Source of the DNA: Chryseobacterium caseinilyticum | GTDB lineage: Bacteria; Bacteroidota; Bacteroidia; Flavobacteriales; Weeksellaceae | Assembly (NCBI RefSeq): GCF_014837145.1 | Contig: NZ_JACYFS010000001.1 | Span: forward strand, 620,001-684,000 | Direction of reading: 5' to 3' | Length of the DNA stretch: 64,000 bases | Program-made: the position numbers and the translations under genes | Part shown: piece by piece, positions 36,124 to 45,072 of the stretch | How positions within the stretch are numbered: the stretch's first letter is position 1 | How the letters are laid out: every line of letters begins with the position of its first letter | The notes under the pieces: model-generated | What the model saw: only the letters and a program-made list of their open reading frames with translations | Told to the model about the DNA's origin: nothing | The model's database searches: none

Positions 36124-37161
36124 ATGGCTATCAAAACTCCCAAAGTTTTCCTGAAGATTCAGAAATTTTTCGAAGATATTCACCTTCCTGTTCTGGGAAT
36201 TTCTCTTTGGGAAATGTTTCAGATCTATTTTGCAGGGGTTTTCAAAGACAGAATCGGCAGAAAAGCCGCCGGAATTTCCTGGAACTTTACCTTAAGTCTC
36301 TTTCCGTTTATACTTTTCCTGCTTTCGGTTTTACCATACATGCCTCATTACGACAAACTCCAGTTTTATATTTTTGAGGTGTTGATGCACAATATTTTCC
36401 CGAGCAATATTGAAGGAGATGTAAGATCCTATATTGAAGATAATATTATCCCCAATATGAAGGGAATAAGCAATTTAACCATTCTCATAGCCCTGATTTT
36501 TGCCACCAACGGAACTTTTGCCCTTATCAGCGGCTTCAACGAGAAGTCTGATGAAAAACTGACCGATGTTAAGGAGTTTATCCTTTCATTTTTTATCACA
36601 ATTGGTTTTGTAACCATCGTTTTCCTTGCTCTTTTCGGCGTTTATTATGTGGAAGTTGTAATGAAACTTTTTACGCCCAGCGATAATATTACATGGCTGA
36701 CAAAAAACCTTTCCGCAATTATCGGTTTTGTTTCATTTCCGGTATTTTTCTTTTTGCTTTTAACATTATTTTATTGGTTGGGAACGGTGAAGATTGTACG
36801 TTTCAGACAGGCTGTTCCTGGAGCTATCCTAACAACCGTTTTATTTATCATTACCACTTATTTCTTTACGCTCTACGTTAAAAATATTGCCAGATATAAT
36901 GTTTTATACGGTTCCATCGGAAGCATGATCCTTTTAATGGTATGGATTAACGTTAATGTATATCTACTGCTTTTTGGAAACGAACTGAATATGGCATTGA
37001 GAAAACTCAGGGTAGAAAAATTACTTGCTGATGAATTGAAAAACGAAAACAGCCCGGTTATTTCAACAACTTTCGAAGCCGTTTCTGACAGTGATGAAAA
37101 GGAGGCAGCTAAAGAAGAATTAAAACCAAAGAAAAACGTTGATGAAAAAACCGGCAATTAA
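36124..37161 (+). CDS. YihY/BrkB family membrane protein
   Basis: A 345-residue protein with six helices. RKAAGISWNFTLSLFPFILFLLS near residue 48 and YGSIGSMILLMVWINVNVYLLLFGNELN near 263 are the family's hallmark segments. It was once called ribonuclease BN in error. The C-terminal ~45 residues are charged and variable. Function is unclear. Its 3' end overlaps the next lipoprotein gene by 20 bases. Confidence 0.88.
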   Translation: MAIKTPKVFLKIQKFFEDIHLPVLGISLWEMFQIYFAGVFKDRIGRKAAGISWNFTLSLFPFILFLLSVLPYMPHYDKLQFYIFEVLMHNIFPSNIEGDVRSYIEDNIIPNMKGISNLTILIALIFATNGTFALISGFNEKSDEKLTDVKEFILSFFITIGFVTIVFLALFGVYYVEVVMKLFTPSDNITWLTKNLSAIIGFVSFPVFFFLLLTLFYWLGTVKIVRFRQAVPGAILTTVLFIITTYFFTLYVKNIARYNVLYGSIGSMILLMVWINVNVYLLLFGNELNMALRKLRVEKLLADELKNENSPVISTTFEAVSDSDEKEAAKEELKPKKNVDEKTGN

Positions 37162-37519
37162 ATTATTTATAATCTGCGCATTAATAATTCTGCAGTCTTG
37201 TGAGCACATTCTCGATCAGGCTGAAGAAAAGAGAGCTCAGGAAAATTTCACTTCAGAATTTATGGGAAAATGGACGGGAACTTATTCCGGCGATCTCAGC
37301 GGTAGCCTTACAGTGAATGTTGCCAAAGATGCTTCCGCGGGAGTGACAAGAAGTGCAAATGGTGGAACGGATTCTTACTGGACCAGTCTTATCGGGTCTT
37401 CTTTCAATACAACAGTAAAATCGCCTCAGGGCTTTATTATTTATGGAAATCTGCAGAACAAAAGCGGAACGTGGGAAATGGGAAGTGCAAAAGGAACGTG
37501 GAGTGTTACTAAAAACTAA
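37142..37519 (+). CDS. Small lipoprotein of unknown function
   Basis: A 125-residue protein with a lipoprotein signal (IILQSCEHILD, Cys near residue 20). The mature part has FMGKWTGTYSGDLSGSLTVNV and TWEMGSAKGTWSV, a pattern of a small beta sandwich or lipocalin-like fold, but I recognise no family. The ATG at 37142 overlaps the yihY end, and the stop overlaps nhaA tail to tail. Confidence 0.7.
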   Translation: MKKPAIKLFIICALIILQSCEHILDQAEEKRAQENFTSEFMGKWTGTYSGDLSGSLTVNVAKDASAGVTRSANGGTDSYWTSLIGSSFNTTVKSPQGFIIYGNLQNKSGTWEMGSAKGTWSVTKN

Positions 37520-38694
37520 TCCTTAAAATCTTCTTTAATTTTTGCAGGACTTATTCTTAAGACCAACGCACCTGAAACTGCAGCAATGACAGAAGCAATC
37601 AGGACGGCAAACTTGGCTTCATTCTGAATCTGCACATCATTTTTAAATGATAGCAATGCAATAAATATCGACATTGTAAATCCTATTCCTGCAAGTAAAC
37701 CGACACCTGTCATCTGACTCCATGAGGAATTTTGAGGAAGCGAGCTGATTTTCAGTTTAATCGCAATCAGAGAAAACAAATTAATTCCAAATAATTTTCC
37801 CAGAACAAGTCCACCGATAATTCCTGCACCTAAACCACTGGTTAAAACATCTGTCATTCCGCTTTTAAATTCAATATTGGTGTTGGTTAAAGCAAAGAGA
37901 GGCATGATGAAAAAACCTACCGGAATGTGAAGCGAATGTTCCAGCTTTTCTAAAGGTGAAATTTTTGTTTCAGATGTATTGGTCGGAATACTTAATGCTA
38001 CAATCACTCCTGCAATGGTTGCGTGAATTCCGGAATGATGTAGAAAATACCATAGGAATATTCCGGGAATGAGATAGAAAATAAGTTTTTTAATTTTCAG
38101 AAAATTTAAAATAAATAAAACTGCAGTAATCCCGAATGACAGTAGAAGATAAATCCAGTGAATTTGTTCTGTGTAAAAGATGGCAATCACCAGAATAGCT
38201 CCCAAATCATCAACAATTGCCAGTGCTGCAAGAAAAATTTTGAGAGACGCGGGTACTCTTTTACCTAAAAGAGCAATTACGGCTAAAGAAAATGCAATAT
38301 CAGTAGCCATCGGGATTCCCCAGCCGCTGCTGTATTTGTTGCCATAATTTATAGCGGTAAATATTAATGCAGGAATCAACATTCCTCCAATCGCTGCAAA
38401 GACAGGTAGTGATGCGTTTTTGAAAGACGAAAGTTCACCTTCCATCAACTCTCTTTTAATTTCTAGTCCGACCAAAAGGAAAAAAATGGCCATCAATCCA
38501 TCATTGATCCAGCTGCTTACAGAATATTTCAAATGTATTTTGTCAAAACCCATTTCAAGATCCAGAAAATCCTGAAAACCTTTTCCCAGCGGCGAATTTG
38601 CAATGGTCAATGCCACAGCGACACAGAAAATCAATAAAATTCCCGAGGATTGACTGCTTTGAAAAAATTTCTTAAAATAAACACTTAACTTCAT
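37516..38694 (-). CDS. nhaA: Na+/H+ antiporter NhaA
   Basis: A 392-residue protein with 12 helices, NhaA length. The ion-binding aspartates sit in ALAIVDDLGAILVIA near residue 161, and MATDIAFSLAVIALLG near 128 and GIGFTMSIFIALL near 334 are characteristic. It exchanges sodium for protons at high pH. The gene begins three bases after spoT/relA, so pH homeostasis and the stringent response share a transcript. Confidence 0.95.
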   Translation of the reverse strand: MKLSVYFKKFFQSSQSSGILLIFCVAVALTIANSPLGKGFQDFLDLEMGFDKIHLKYSVSSWINDGLMAIFFLLVGLEIKRELMEGELSSFKNASLPVFAAIGGMLIPALIFTAINYGNKYSSGWGIPMATDIAFSLAVIALLGKRVPASLKIFLAALAIVDDLGAILVIAIFYTEQIHWIYLLLSFGITAVLFILNFLKIKKLIFYLIPGIFLWYFLHHSGIHATIAGVIVALSIPTNTSETKISPLEKLEHSLHIPVGFFIMPLFALTNTNIEFKSGMTDVLTSGLGAGIIGGLVLGKLFGINLFSLIAIKLKISSLPQNSSWSQMTGVGLLAGIGFTMSIFIALLSFKNDVQIQNEAKFAVLIASVIAAVSGALVLRISPAKIKEDFKD

Positions 38695-38697
38695 CTT

Positions 38698-40902
38698 TTA
38701 CAGTCGTCTCACCCTCGAAACCCCGTTAATATTTTTGAGTTTTTTAAAGGTTTCTTCGAGCTGTCCTGTGTGTTTCACCTCAAGATTGATGTTTCCTGTA
38801 AAAATTCCGTCGTTGGATTCTATCGACATGCTTTTCATGTCCATGCCCATTGCGCCGCTGATTACGGTGGTAATATCGTTGATCATTCCCATTCTGTCGA
38901 GACCTTCGATCTCAATTTTCACTCTGTTTTTAAAGCTTTCTTCATTAACCCACTTGGCAGGAATCACTCGGTAATCGTACTGTGCCCTGAGGTTGATGGC
39001 ATTCGGACAGGTGTCGCTGTGAACTTTTATTCCTTCAGAAATGGTAATAAAACCAAAAATTTTATCTCCCGGAATTACGGTACAGCATTTAGCATAGGAG
39101 TAATTTAATTTCTCTTCATCTTTACCAAAGACGATCATATCGAGATTCTGCTCTTTCGGCTCTTCGTAATGAACGTTCTTGGTCGGCGATTTTCTGAATC
39201 TTGAAAGCAGGTTGTTGAAAACATTTTTACTTTCAATATACTTTCTTAAGCTGCTGACATCGAGTTCGTTGCTTTGAAATTTTAAAAATAATTCCTGAGA
39301 AGTTTTAAGATTAAAGAATTTCTGAAGTTTGTTGACTTCTTCATCATTAAAATTGATTTTAGCATGACGGAGTTTTCTCTGCAGTATTTCTTTACCTTCT
39401 TCTACCAACGAGTTTTTCTGCGAATTCAGGAAGCCTTTGATTTTAGACTTGGCTTTAGATGTAACTACAAATTCGAGCCAGTCGGATTTTGGTTTTTGAT
39501 TTTGCGAAGAAAGAATATCAATCTGATCTCCGTTTTGAAGTTTGTATGAAATCGGAACCAGTTTACCGTTAATTTTCGCTCCCAAACATTTCATTCCCAA
39601 ATCTGAATGCACCGAAAACGCAAAATCCAGAGCAGAAGCATTGGTTGGGAGAATTTTAATTTCACCCTTTGGAGTAAATACAAAGACTTCTTTTGAATAA
39701 AGATTAAGTTTAATATTATCTAAAAGTTCAGATGTGGAAAGGTTTTGCTGCTGTTCCAGAACGTCCCTGATCTCTGTAACCCATTTTTCAAAATTACGGT
39801 CTTCAGTGCTTTGTTTGTAGCCTTCTTTGTATTTATAATGAGCTGCAACGCCCTTTTCAGCAATGTCATCCATTCTTTCAGAACGGATCTGTACTTCAAT
39901 CCACTTTCTGTCTGGTCCCAAAACGGTTAGGTGCAAACTTTCGTACCCTGTGGAACGGGGCTGCGTAATCCAGTCTCTCATCCTTGATGGATTGGAATGG
40001 TAAACATCCGTTACAATGGAATAGATTTTCCACGCAAGAAATTTCTCGTTTTTTGCATCGGATTTGTAGGTAATTCTGATGGCATAATTATCATAAACTT
40101 CCTCGAAGGAAACGCCTTGTTTAAGCATTTTCCTGTAAATTGAGGAAATTGCTTTTGCTCTTCCTTTGATGCTGAAATTCAGACCTTCATCCTGCAGACG
40201 GTCTGAAACTTCATTTTTAAACTCTTCAATATATTTTTCCCTCGATTCTTTGGCGAGTTCGAGTTTGGAAGTGATTTCATTATAAACTTCTGGATTATTG
40301 TACTTTAATGAGAGATCTTCAAGCTCAGATTTAATGTAGTATAATCCTAATCGGTGCGCCATCGGAGCATAAATGTAGACCGTTTCGGAAGCAATTTTCT
40401 TCTGCTTGTCGGGTGCCATACTTTCAAGAGTCCGCATGTTGTGAAGACGGTCTGCAATTTTGATCAGAATCACCCTGAAGTCTTCGGAAAGTGTGAGTAA
40501 AAGTTTTCTGTAATTTTCAGACTGAACCGAAATATTCTGATGGTTCATGATCGAAATTTTGGTAAGACCATTTACGATCTCGGCAATTTTCGACCCGAAT
40601 ATTTTCTGCAGATCTTCAAAAGTGTAATCTGAATCTTCAATCACATCGTGCAACAAAGCGCAGGCAATGGAGGTAGCTCCAAGACCGATTTCTGTGGCAA
40701 CAATCTTGGCCACAGCGATAGGATGATAAATATAGGGTTCTCCGGATTTTCTTCTTTGGTCTTTGTGAGCGTCCAAAGCGATATCAAAAGCCTTTCTTAT
40801 CAGTTTGTTGTGTTCTTCATCTAAAGTACGGTACGTATTAGAAATCAGATCTTTATATCTTGCGAGAATTTCTTTATTCTCCTGTTCCAGGTCATAACTC
40901 AT
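38698..40902 (-). CDS. Bifunctional (p)ppGpp synthetase/hydrolase
   Basis: A 734-residue RSH protein. The HD hydrolase domain shows YHPIAVAKIVATEIGLG and ALLHDVIEDSDYT (residues 50-90). The synthetase shows VYDNYAIRITY and GYESLHLTVLGPDRKWIEVQIRS near 270-330. A TGS domain (VFTPKGEIKILPTNASALDFAF) and a C-terminal ACT domain follow. Both active-site blocks look intact, so it should both make and degrade (p)ppGpp. The start is set at 40902 (MSYDLEQENKE), as the upstream extension lacks family similarity. Co-transcribed with nhaA. Confidence 0.95.
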   Translation of the reverse strand: MSYDLEQENKEILARYKDLISNTYRTLDEEHNKLIRKAFDIALDAHKDQRRKSGEPYIYHPIAVAKIVATEIGLGATSIACALLHDVIEDSDYTFEDLQKIFGSKIAEIVNGLTKISIMNHQNISVQSENYRKLLLTLSEDFRVILIKIADRLHNMRTLESMAPDKQKKIASETVYIYAPMAHRLGLYYIKSELEDLSLKYNNPEVYNEITSKLELAKESREKYIEEFKNEVSDRLQDEGLNFSIKGRAKAISSIYRKMLKQGVSFEEVYDNYAIRITYKSDAKNEKFLAWKIYSIVTDVYHSNPSRMRDWITQPRSTGYESLHLTVLGPDRKWIEVQIRSERMDDIAEKGVAAHYKYKEGYKQSTEDRNFEKWVTEIRDVLEQQQNLSTSELLDNIKLNLYSKEVFVFTPKGEIKILPTNASALDFAFSVHSDLGMKCLGAKINGKLVPISYKLQNGDQIDILSSQNQKPKSDWLEFVVTSKAKSKIKGFLNSQKNSLVEEGKEILQRKLRHAKINFNDEEVNKLQKFFNLKTSQELFLKFQSNELDVSSLRKYIESKNVFNNLLSRFRKSPTKNVHYEEPKEQNLDMIVFGKDEEKLNYSYAKCCTVIPGDKIFGFITISEGIKVHSDTCPNAINLRAQYDYRVIPAKWVNEESFKNRVKIEIEGLDRMGMINDITTVISGAMGMDMKSMSIESNDGIFTGNINLEVKHTGQLEETFKKLKNINGVSRVRRL

Positions 40903-40963
40903 TTGCGAAGGCTTTACGTAGACGAAAATACGAAAAATAAATGCAGTTATCAATTTATACATG

Positions 40964-40995
40964 CAAAAAAAATCCGCAGTTTTTGGCTGCGGATT
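40964..40995 (-). terminator. Terminator of the gene at 41029-41394
   Basis: A 9-bp perfect stem (AATCCGCAG / CTGCGGATT, loop of seven) is followed on the minus strand by a T-run, 34 bases after that gene's stop and before the spoT start. Confidence 0.85.
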
Positions 40996-41028
40996 CCGGT
41001 TATCAGTTTTATTTCAGGATTAGTTTTT

Positions 41029-41394
41029 TTAAAATTTCACCTCAGAGTCCATGCCATTAGTGGCACCTTTGAACTTTAAATCTGGAGTAGCGTGAATCTC
41101 GGTTTTGTTTTTAGCATCTATATACTTTTTTATGGTGGAATAGGATGCCTCACTGATGCTCATGTTTTCAAAGTGGTAAGTCTTCAGCACAGAGTTTTCA
41201 GCAAAAACCTTCCTTACAGTGCTCTCCTGAATCTGATCTGAGATCTGAACGCTCGTCATGTAGGGAGATTGGTGATGCTCGTCTGTGATATATACGATGT
41301 AGTCTGCATTATCAAAACCTGCCATTTCCAGCTCGATTTCGAGTCTTTTATAGTCGCTGTGTCTTTGGAAGACGCCGGTAATAATTGTGGACAT
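41029..41394 (-). CDS. Unrecognised small soluble protein
   Basis: A 121-residue soluble protein. The start TGVFQRHSDYKRLEIELEMAGFDNADYIVYITD resembles, loosely, the N-terminus of general-stress proteins that carry an alpha-beta ferredoxin-like unit; residues 40-60 are rich in His. No family is recognised with confidence. It is a single-gene unit with its own terminator. Confidence 0.6.
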   Translation of the reverse strand: MSTIITGVFQRHSDYKRLEIELEMAGFDNADYIVYITDEHHQSPYMTSVQISDQIQESTVRKVFAENSVLKTYHFENMSISEASYSTIKKYIDAKNKTEIHATPDLKFKGATNGMDSEVKF

Positions 41395-41511
41395 AATAAT
41401 TGGTTTTGGATTTGACTTAAAGGTACAAAATATTTCAACATCATTGTGAAAAATTTAAATAAATATTAAATATTTTATTTTATCGATAATAATTTAAAAA
41501 ATATTAAGACT

Positions 41512-42462
41512 TTATCTATTATTTCGTATGGACGAATGTTTTATTTCAGTCCATTTTTGCTTACTCATGAGGGTATCTAATTTTTCATAGAAATTCATTA
41601 GAAACAAATATCTCTTTCCATTATAATCATAAATTTTTTTTGATTTTCCATTATCGAAAATAATTTCGGTTGACTCTGAAAAATCATCGTTTGAAAATGG
41701 ATATCTTTCATTTATTTTTATGAAATTAACTTGATTAAGACCGTTCACCATCTTCTCGAAACTATAGTAGCCGTCACCTGAAAAATTTCCTTTTAAATTT
41801 TTATAATGGTAAGAATGTAGAATTAAAGAATCTTTTGTTAATGTTAACTGGTATAATCTTACGGGTGGAAAATGTTCATTTTTGGTGAAAATTATTTTTT
41901 CGACTGTATGTTTTTTACTGTCAGAATAATATTCCATCAATTCATTGTTTTTAATCATCAAAGTATCAATATCAAATAAATGAAAAGAATTATCAAAACC
42001 TTGATGATAAGAGATCAGTTTAATTAAAGGTTGGTTGTTAAACTGGATTATTTTCGACGCAATAACTTCATAGATTCTTCCTTTTCCCAGATTTAAAAGT
42101 CGATAACTTTTATTACCACTAATTAACAGTGCAGAATTATAATTGTGTTCGCTTATGTGAGGTTTGACAACGTTATTGTTATCTAAAACCCTTGGATCAG
42201 CAAGATTTAACAGATAGTCTTTCTTACCGTCATTGTTAAAATCAGCTTCATAGATAGGTTTAAAATTTTCTTGATTAAGAATTTTTCTAAATGCTGTTGT
42301 TGAATCTATAAATTCGTTACCCGTTAAAAAATCCTTTTTAAGATTCATATTTTCATAACTTTCATTTGAATGTATGATTTCTAAAATTTCATCTTCATTA
42401 AGTTCTTTTTTCCCGCAGGATTGCAAAAGAAAAATTCCGATTAATAAATAGATTAGTTTCAT
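41512..42462 (-). CDS. Lipoprotein of unknown function with a DFNNDGKKD segment
   Basis: A 316-residue protein with a lipoprotein signal (LLQSCGKKELN, Cys near residue 16). ADFNNDGKKDYLLNLADP near residue 76 looks like a calcium-binding FG-GAP/VCBS-type turn, but only one such turn is seen. The rest is polar with beta-strand character. The start is the ATG at 42462. Its base composition is AT-richer than the acs cluster. Function unknown. Confidence 0.65.
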   Translation of the reverse strand: MKLIYLLIGIFLLQSCGKKELNEDEILEIIHSNESYENMNLKKDFLTGNEFIDSTTAFRKILNQENFKPIYEADFNNDGKKDYLLNLADPRVLDNNNVVKPHISEHNYNSALLISGNKSYRLLNLGKGRIYEVIASKIIQFNNQPLIKLISYHQGFDNSFHLFDIDTLMIKNNELMEYYSDSKKHTVEKIIFTKNEHFPPVRLYQLTLTKDSLILHSYHYKNLKGNFSGDGYYSFEKMVNGLNQVNFIKINERYPFSNDDFSESTEIIFDNGKSKKIYDYNGKRYLFLMNFYEKLDTLMSKQKWTEIKHSSIRNNR

Positions 42463-42479
42463 CAAGCAATTTTTAAATT

Positions 42480-42509
42480 AAAAAGCCTGTCTAAAAAATT
42501 AAACAGGCT
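42480..42509 (-). terminator. Terminator of acs
   Basis: A 7-bp stem (AGCCTGT / ACAGGCT) with a 12-base AT-rich loop followed by five T on the minus strand lies 19 bases after the acs stop. Confidence 0.75.
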
Positions 42510-42527
42510 CTAAAATATTTAAATAAA

Positions 42528-44435
42528 TTAAATTCTCTCGTTTTTAATTTCCTCCACAATTTCAGGATTTAATAGAGTAGAAGTATCTCCGAAATTCGAG
42601 AAGTCACCTTCCGCAATCTTTCTCAGAATTCTTCGCATAATCTTTCCTGAACGTGTTTTCGGCAGCCCGGAAACAAACTGAATTTTATCAAGCTTTGCAA
42701 TCGGACCGATCTGATCTGAAATCAACTGATTGATTTCTTTTTTCAGGTTTTCTTTCTGACGGCCGGCGCCAGTGTCTTTTAAAATCACAAAACCGTACAA
42801 AGCACTTCCTTTGATGTCGTGCGGGAAGCCTACAATCGCAGATTCTGCCACCGCAGGATGTTCGTTGATGCTGTCTTCAATCGGAGCAGTTCCTAAATTG
42901 TGCCCGGAAACAATTACCACATCATCCACACGACCTGTAATTCTGTAATAACCCACTTCGTCTCTCAAAGCACCGTCGCCAGTGAAATATTTCCCCGGAA
43001 ATGCTGAGAAATAAGTTTCCTTATATCTTTGATGGTCGCCCCAAATCGTTCTCGCAATTCCCGGCCATGGAAAACGGATGCATAGATTTCCTGTCACCTG
43101 ATTTCCTGTGATTTCATTGCGTTTGTCATCCATCAGAACCGGTTGAATTCCCGGTAACGGAAGTGTTGCATAAGTCGGTTTCGTCGGCGTGACAAATGGG
43201 ATAGGAGAGATCATAATTCCGCCGGTTTCTGTTTGCCACCACGTATCGACAATCGGACATTTTTTTCTTCCTACGTGATCGTTAAACCAATGCCATGCTT
43301 CATCGTTAATAGGTTCTCCCACAGATCCGATCACTCTCAATGAGCTTAAATCATGTTTATCAACCCACTCAGCGCTTTCTTTAGCCAAAGAACGGATGGC
43401 GGTTGGTGCAGTGTAAAATTGAGTGACTTTATGCTTTTCAATAACTTCCCAGAATCTGTCAGGCTCAGGATAGGTGGGTACTCCTTCAAAAATAACTGTG
43501 GTTGCCCCATTTAAAAGTGGTCCGTACAAAATGTAAGAGTGTCCCGTAATCCAGCCGATATCTGCAGTGCACCAGTAAATGTCGTTTTCCTGATAATTGA
43601 AAACATTTTTAAATGTGTACGCCGAATAAACCATGTAGCCGGCAGAAGTGTGAAGCATTCCTTTGGGTTTTCCGGTAGAACCTGATGTGTACAGAATAAA
43701 CAGAGGATCTTCGGCATCCATAATGATCGTAACGAAATCGGCAGAAGCTTTTTCGTACAGGTCAGCCATCCAGAAATCTCTGCCTTCCTTCATTTTAACT
43801 TCATTGTTGGTTCTTTTGACCACCAAAGCTTTTTCTACAGTAGGACATTTTTCCAAAGCTTCGTCGATTATTGATTTTAAATCTAAAACTTTATTGCCTC
43901 TGTAACTTCCGTCTGAAGTGATCAGCATTTTTGCGCCGCAGTCATTCACTCTCGAAACTACTGCCGAAGCTGAAAATCCGGCGAAAATAACTGAATGTAC
44001 AGCTCCGATTTTCGCACAGGCCAACATCGTAACCGCCAGCTCAGGAATCATCGGAAGGTAGATGCAGACTCTGTCGCCCTTCTCGATGCCCATGTCTTTT
44101 AGAACATTGGCTGTTTTGTTGACTCTTTCATACAGTTCGTTGTAGGAAATATGCTGAGCTTCTTCTTTCGGATCGTTCGGCTCCCAGATGATGGCTGTTT
44201 TTTCGCCACGTACCGATAAATGTCTGTCGAGGCAGTTTTTAGTGATATTTAATTTAGCATCTTTAAACCATGTGATTTTTGCCTCATTCATATCATATTT
44301 TACCACTTTGCTCCATCTTTGGTACCATACAAAATTTTGGTCAGCTACTTTATCCCAGAATTTTTTCGGGTTTTTGATTGATTTTTTGTACTCTTCAAAG
44401 TAGTGCGGTAAATCTTCTATCACGTAATTTCTCAT
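42528..44435 (-). CDS. acs: Acetate-CoA ligase
   Basis: A 635-residue acyl-adenylate synthetase, Acs length. The ATP motif is YTSGSTGKPKGMLHT near residue 250, and PKTRSGKIMRRILRK near 600 holds the Lys that is acetylated in Acs proteins. VDTWWQTETGG is the acyl-pocket segment. It makes acetyl-CoA from acetate, CoA and ATP. It closes the cluster led by the porin and MFS transporter, which also encodes a second acyl-CoA synthetase and the two-component system. Confidence 0.96.
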   Translation of the reverse strand: MRNYVIEDLPHYFEEYKKSIKNPKKFWDKVADQNFVWYQRWSKVVKYDMNEAKITWFKDAKLNITKNCLDRHLSVRGEKTAIIWEPNDPKEEAQHISYNELYERVNKTANVLKDMGIEKGDRVCIYLPMIPELAVTMLACAKIGAVHSVIFAGFSASAVVSRVNDCGAKMLITSDGSYRGNKVLDLKSIIDEALEKCPTVEKALVVKRTNNEVKMKEGRDFWMADLYEKASADFVTIIMDAEDPLFILYTSGSTGKPKGMLHTSAGYMVYSAYTFKNVFNYQENDIYWCTADIGWITGHSYILYGPLLNGATTVIFEGVPTYPEPDRFWEVIEKHKVTQFYTAPTAIRSLAKESAEWVDKHDLSSLRVIGSVGEPINDEAWHWFNDHVGRKKCPIVDTWWQTETGGIMISPIPFVTPTKPTYATLPLPGIQPVLMDDKRNEITGNQVTGNLCIRFPWPGIARTIWGDHQRYKETYFSAFPGKYFTGDGALRDEVGYYRITGRVDDVVIVSGHNLGTAPIEDSINEHPAVAESAIVGFPHDIKGSALYGFVILKDTGAGRQKENLKKEINQLISDQIGPIAKLDKIQFVSGLPKTRSGKIMRRILRKIAEGDFSNFGDTSTLLNPEIVEEIKNERI

Positions 44436-44499
44436 ACTTTTTCTTTTTAGAATTATTTATTTTTAATGTTTAAATTAATTTCTCGTGCTTAATATTTAA

Positions 44500-44517
44500 A
44501 CACAGAGTTCACAAAGC
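44500..44517 (-). repeat. AACACAGAGTTCACAAAG interspersed word
   Basis: In the 170-base gap between the GNAT gene and acs, this word is an imperfect reverse complement of the CTTTGTGCTCTCTGTGTT block at 31867-31884 (mismatches at the centre only). The rest of the gap shows no promoter box I would trust. Confidence 0.4.
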
Positions 44518-44605
44518 TTTTTATAAATACTCTGCTGAAAGTCCCACGAAGCCGTTTCACTTACATAAGCAAAATGGTGTCTATTTCAAATGAATTTTCA
44601 AAAAT

Positions 44606-45061
44606 TTAATCCAATTTGAGTTCCATAATTGGTAAAAATCTGTCTATTATGGATGTTTCAATTTGTCCAATTTTTGTAAACCCGAAACTTTCATAAAATT
44701 TCTGTGCGTTTGGGTCGGCATCAAGAATTATTCTTGATCTTTGACTCTGTTTTATTTTTAAAATGAAATCATTCATTAATAATTTACCATAACCTTTACC
44801 GATATTTTCTGGTGAAACAAAAAGATTATCCAGCCTCACGCTGTTATTTTCAATTTCGAAATAAGAATAATAAGCAGCAGTCGATTTGTTGATAACTAAT
44901 TTATAAACTTCATTGCTTTGGATATATTCTGAAGTGATGGTTAGCAAATCTGACCATTCATTCATTTGTTCCTCAGAATAACCCCAGTAAGCCTTTGATC
45001 TTTTTGTGATCTCGGTTAAAATCTTAGCGTCGTCGGAATTTGCTTTGATAATTTCTGTCAT
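44606..45061 (-). CDS. GNAT family N-acetyltransferase
   Basis: A 151-residue single GNAT domain. LDNLFVSPENIGKGYGKLLMNDF near residue 77 contains the acetyl-CoA loop, and QKFYESFGFTKIG near 122 the C-terminal strand. The acceptor is unknown; because it lies between acs and the propionyl-CoA-synthetase-like gene, Lys acetylation of these enzymes is one speculative possibility (protein acetyltransferase Pat acts on Acs in other bacteria). The start is the ATG at 45061. Confidence 0.82.
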   Translation of the reverse strand: MTEIIKANSDDAKILTEITKRSKAYWGYSEEQMNEWSDLLTITSEYIQSNEVYKLVINKSTAAYYSYFEIENNSVRLDNLFVSPENIGKGYGKLLMNDFILKIKQSQRSRIILDADPNAQKFYESFGFTKIGQIETSIIDRFLPIMELKLD

Positions 45062-45072
45062 CACACTTAAGT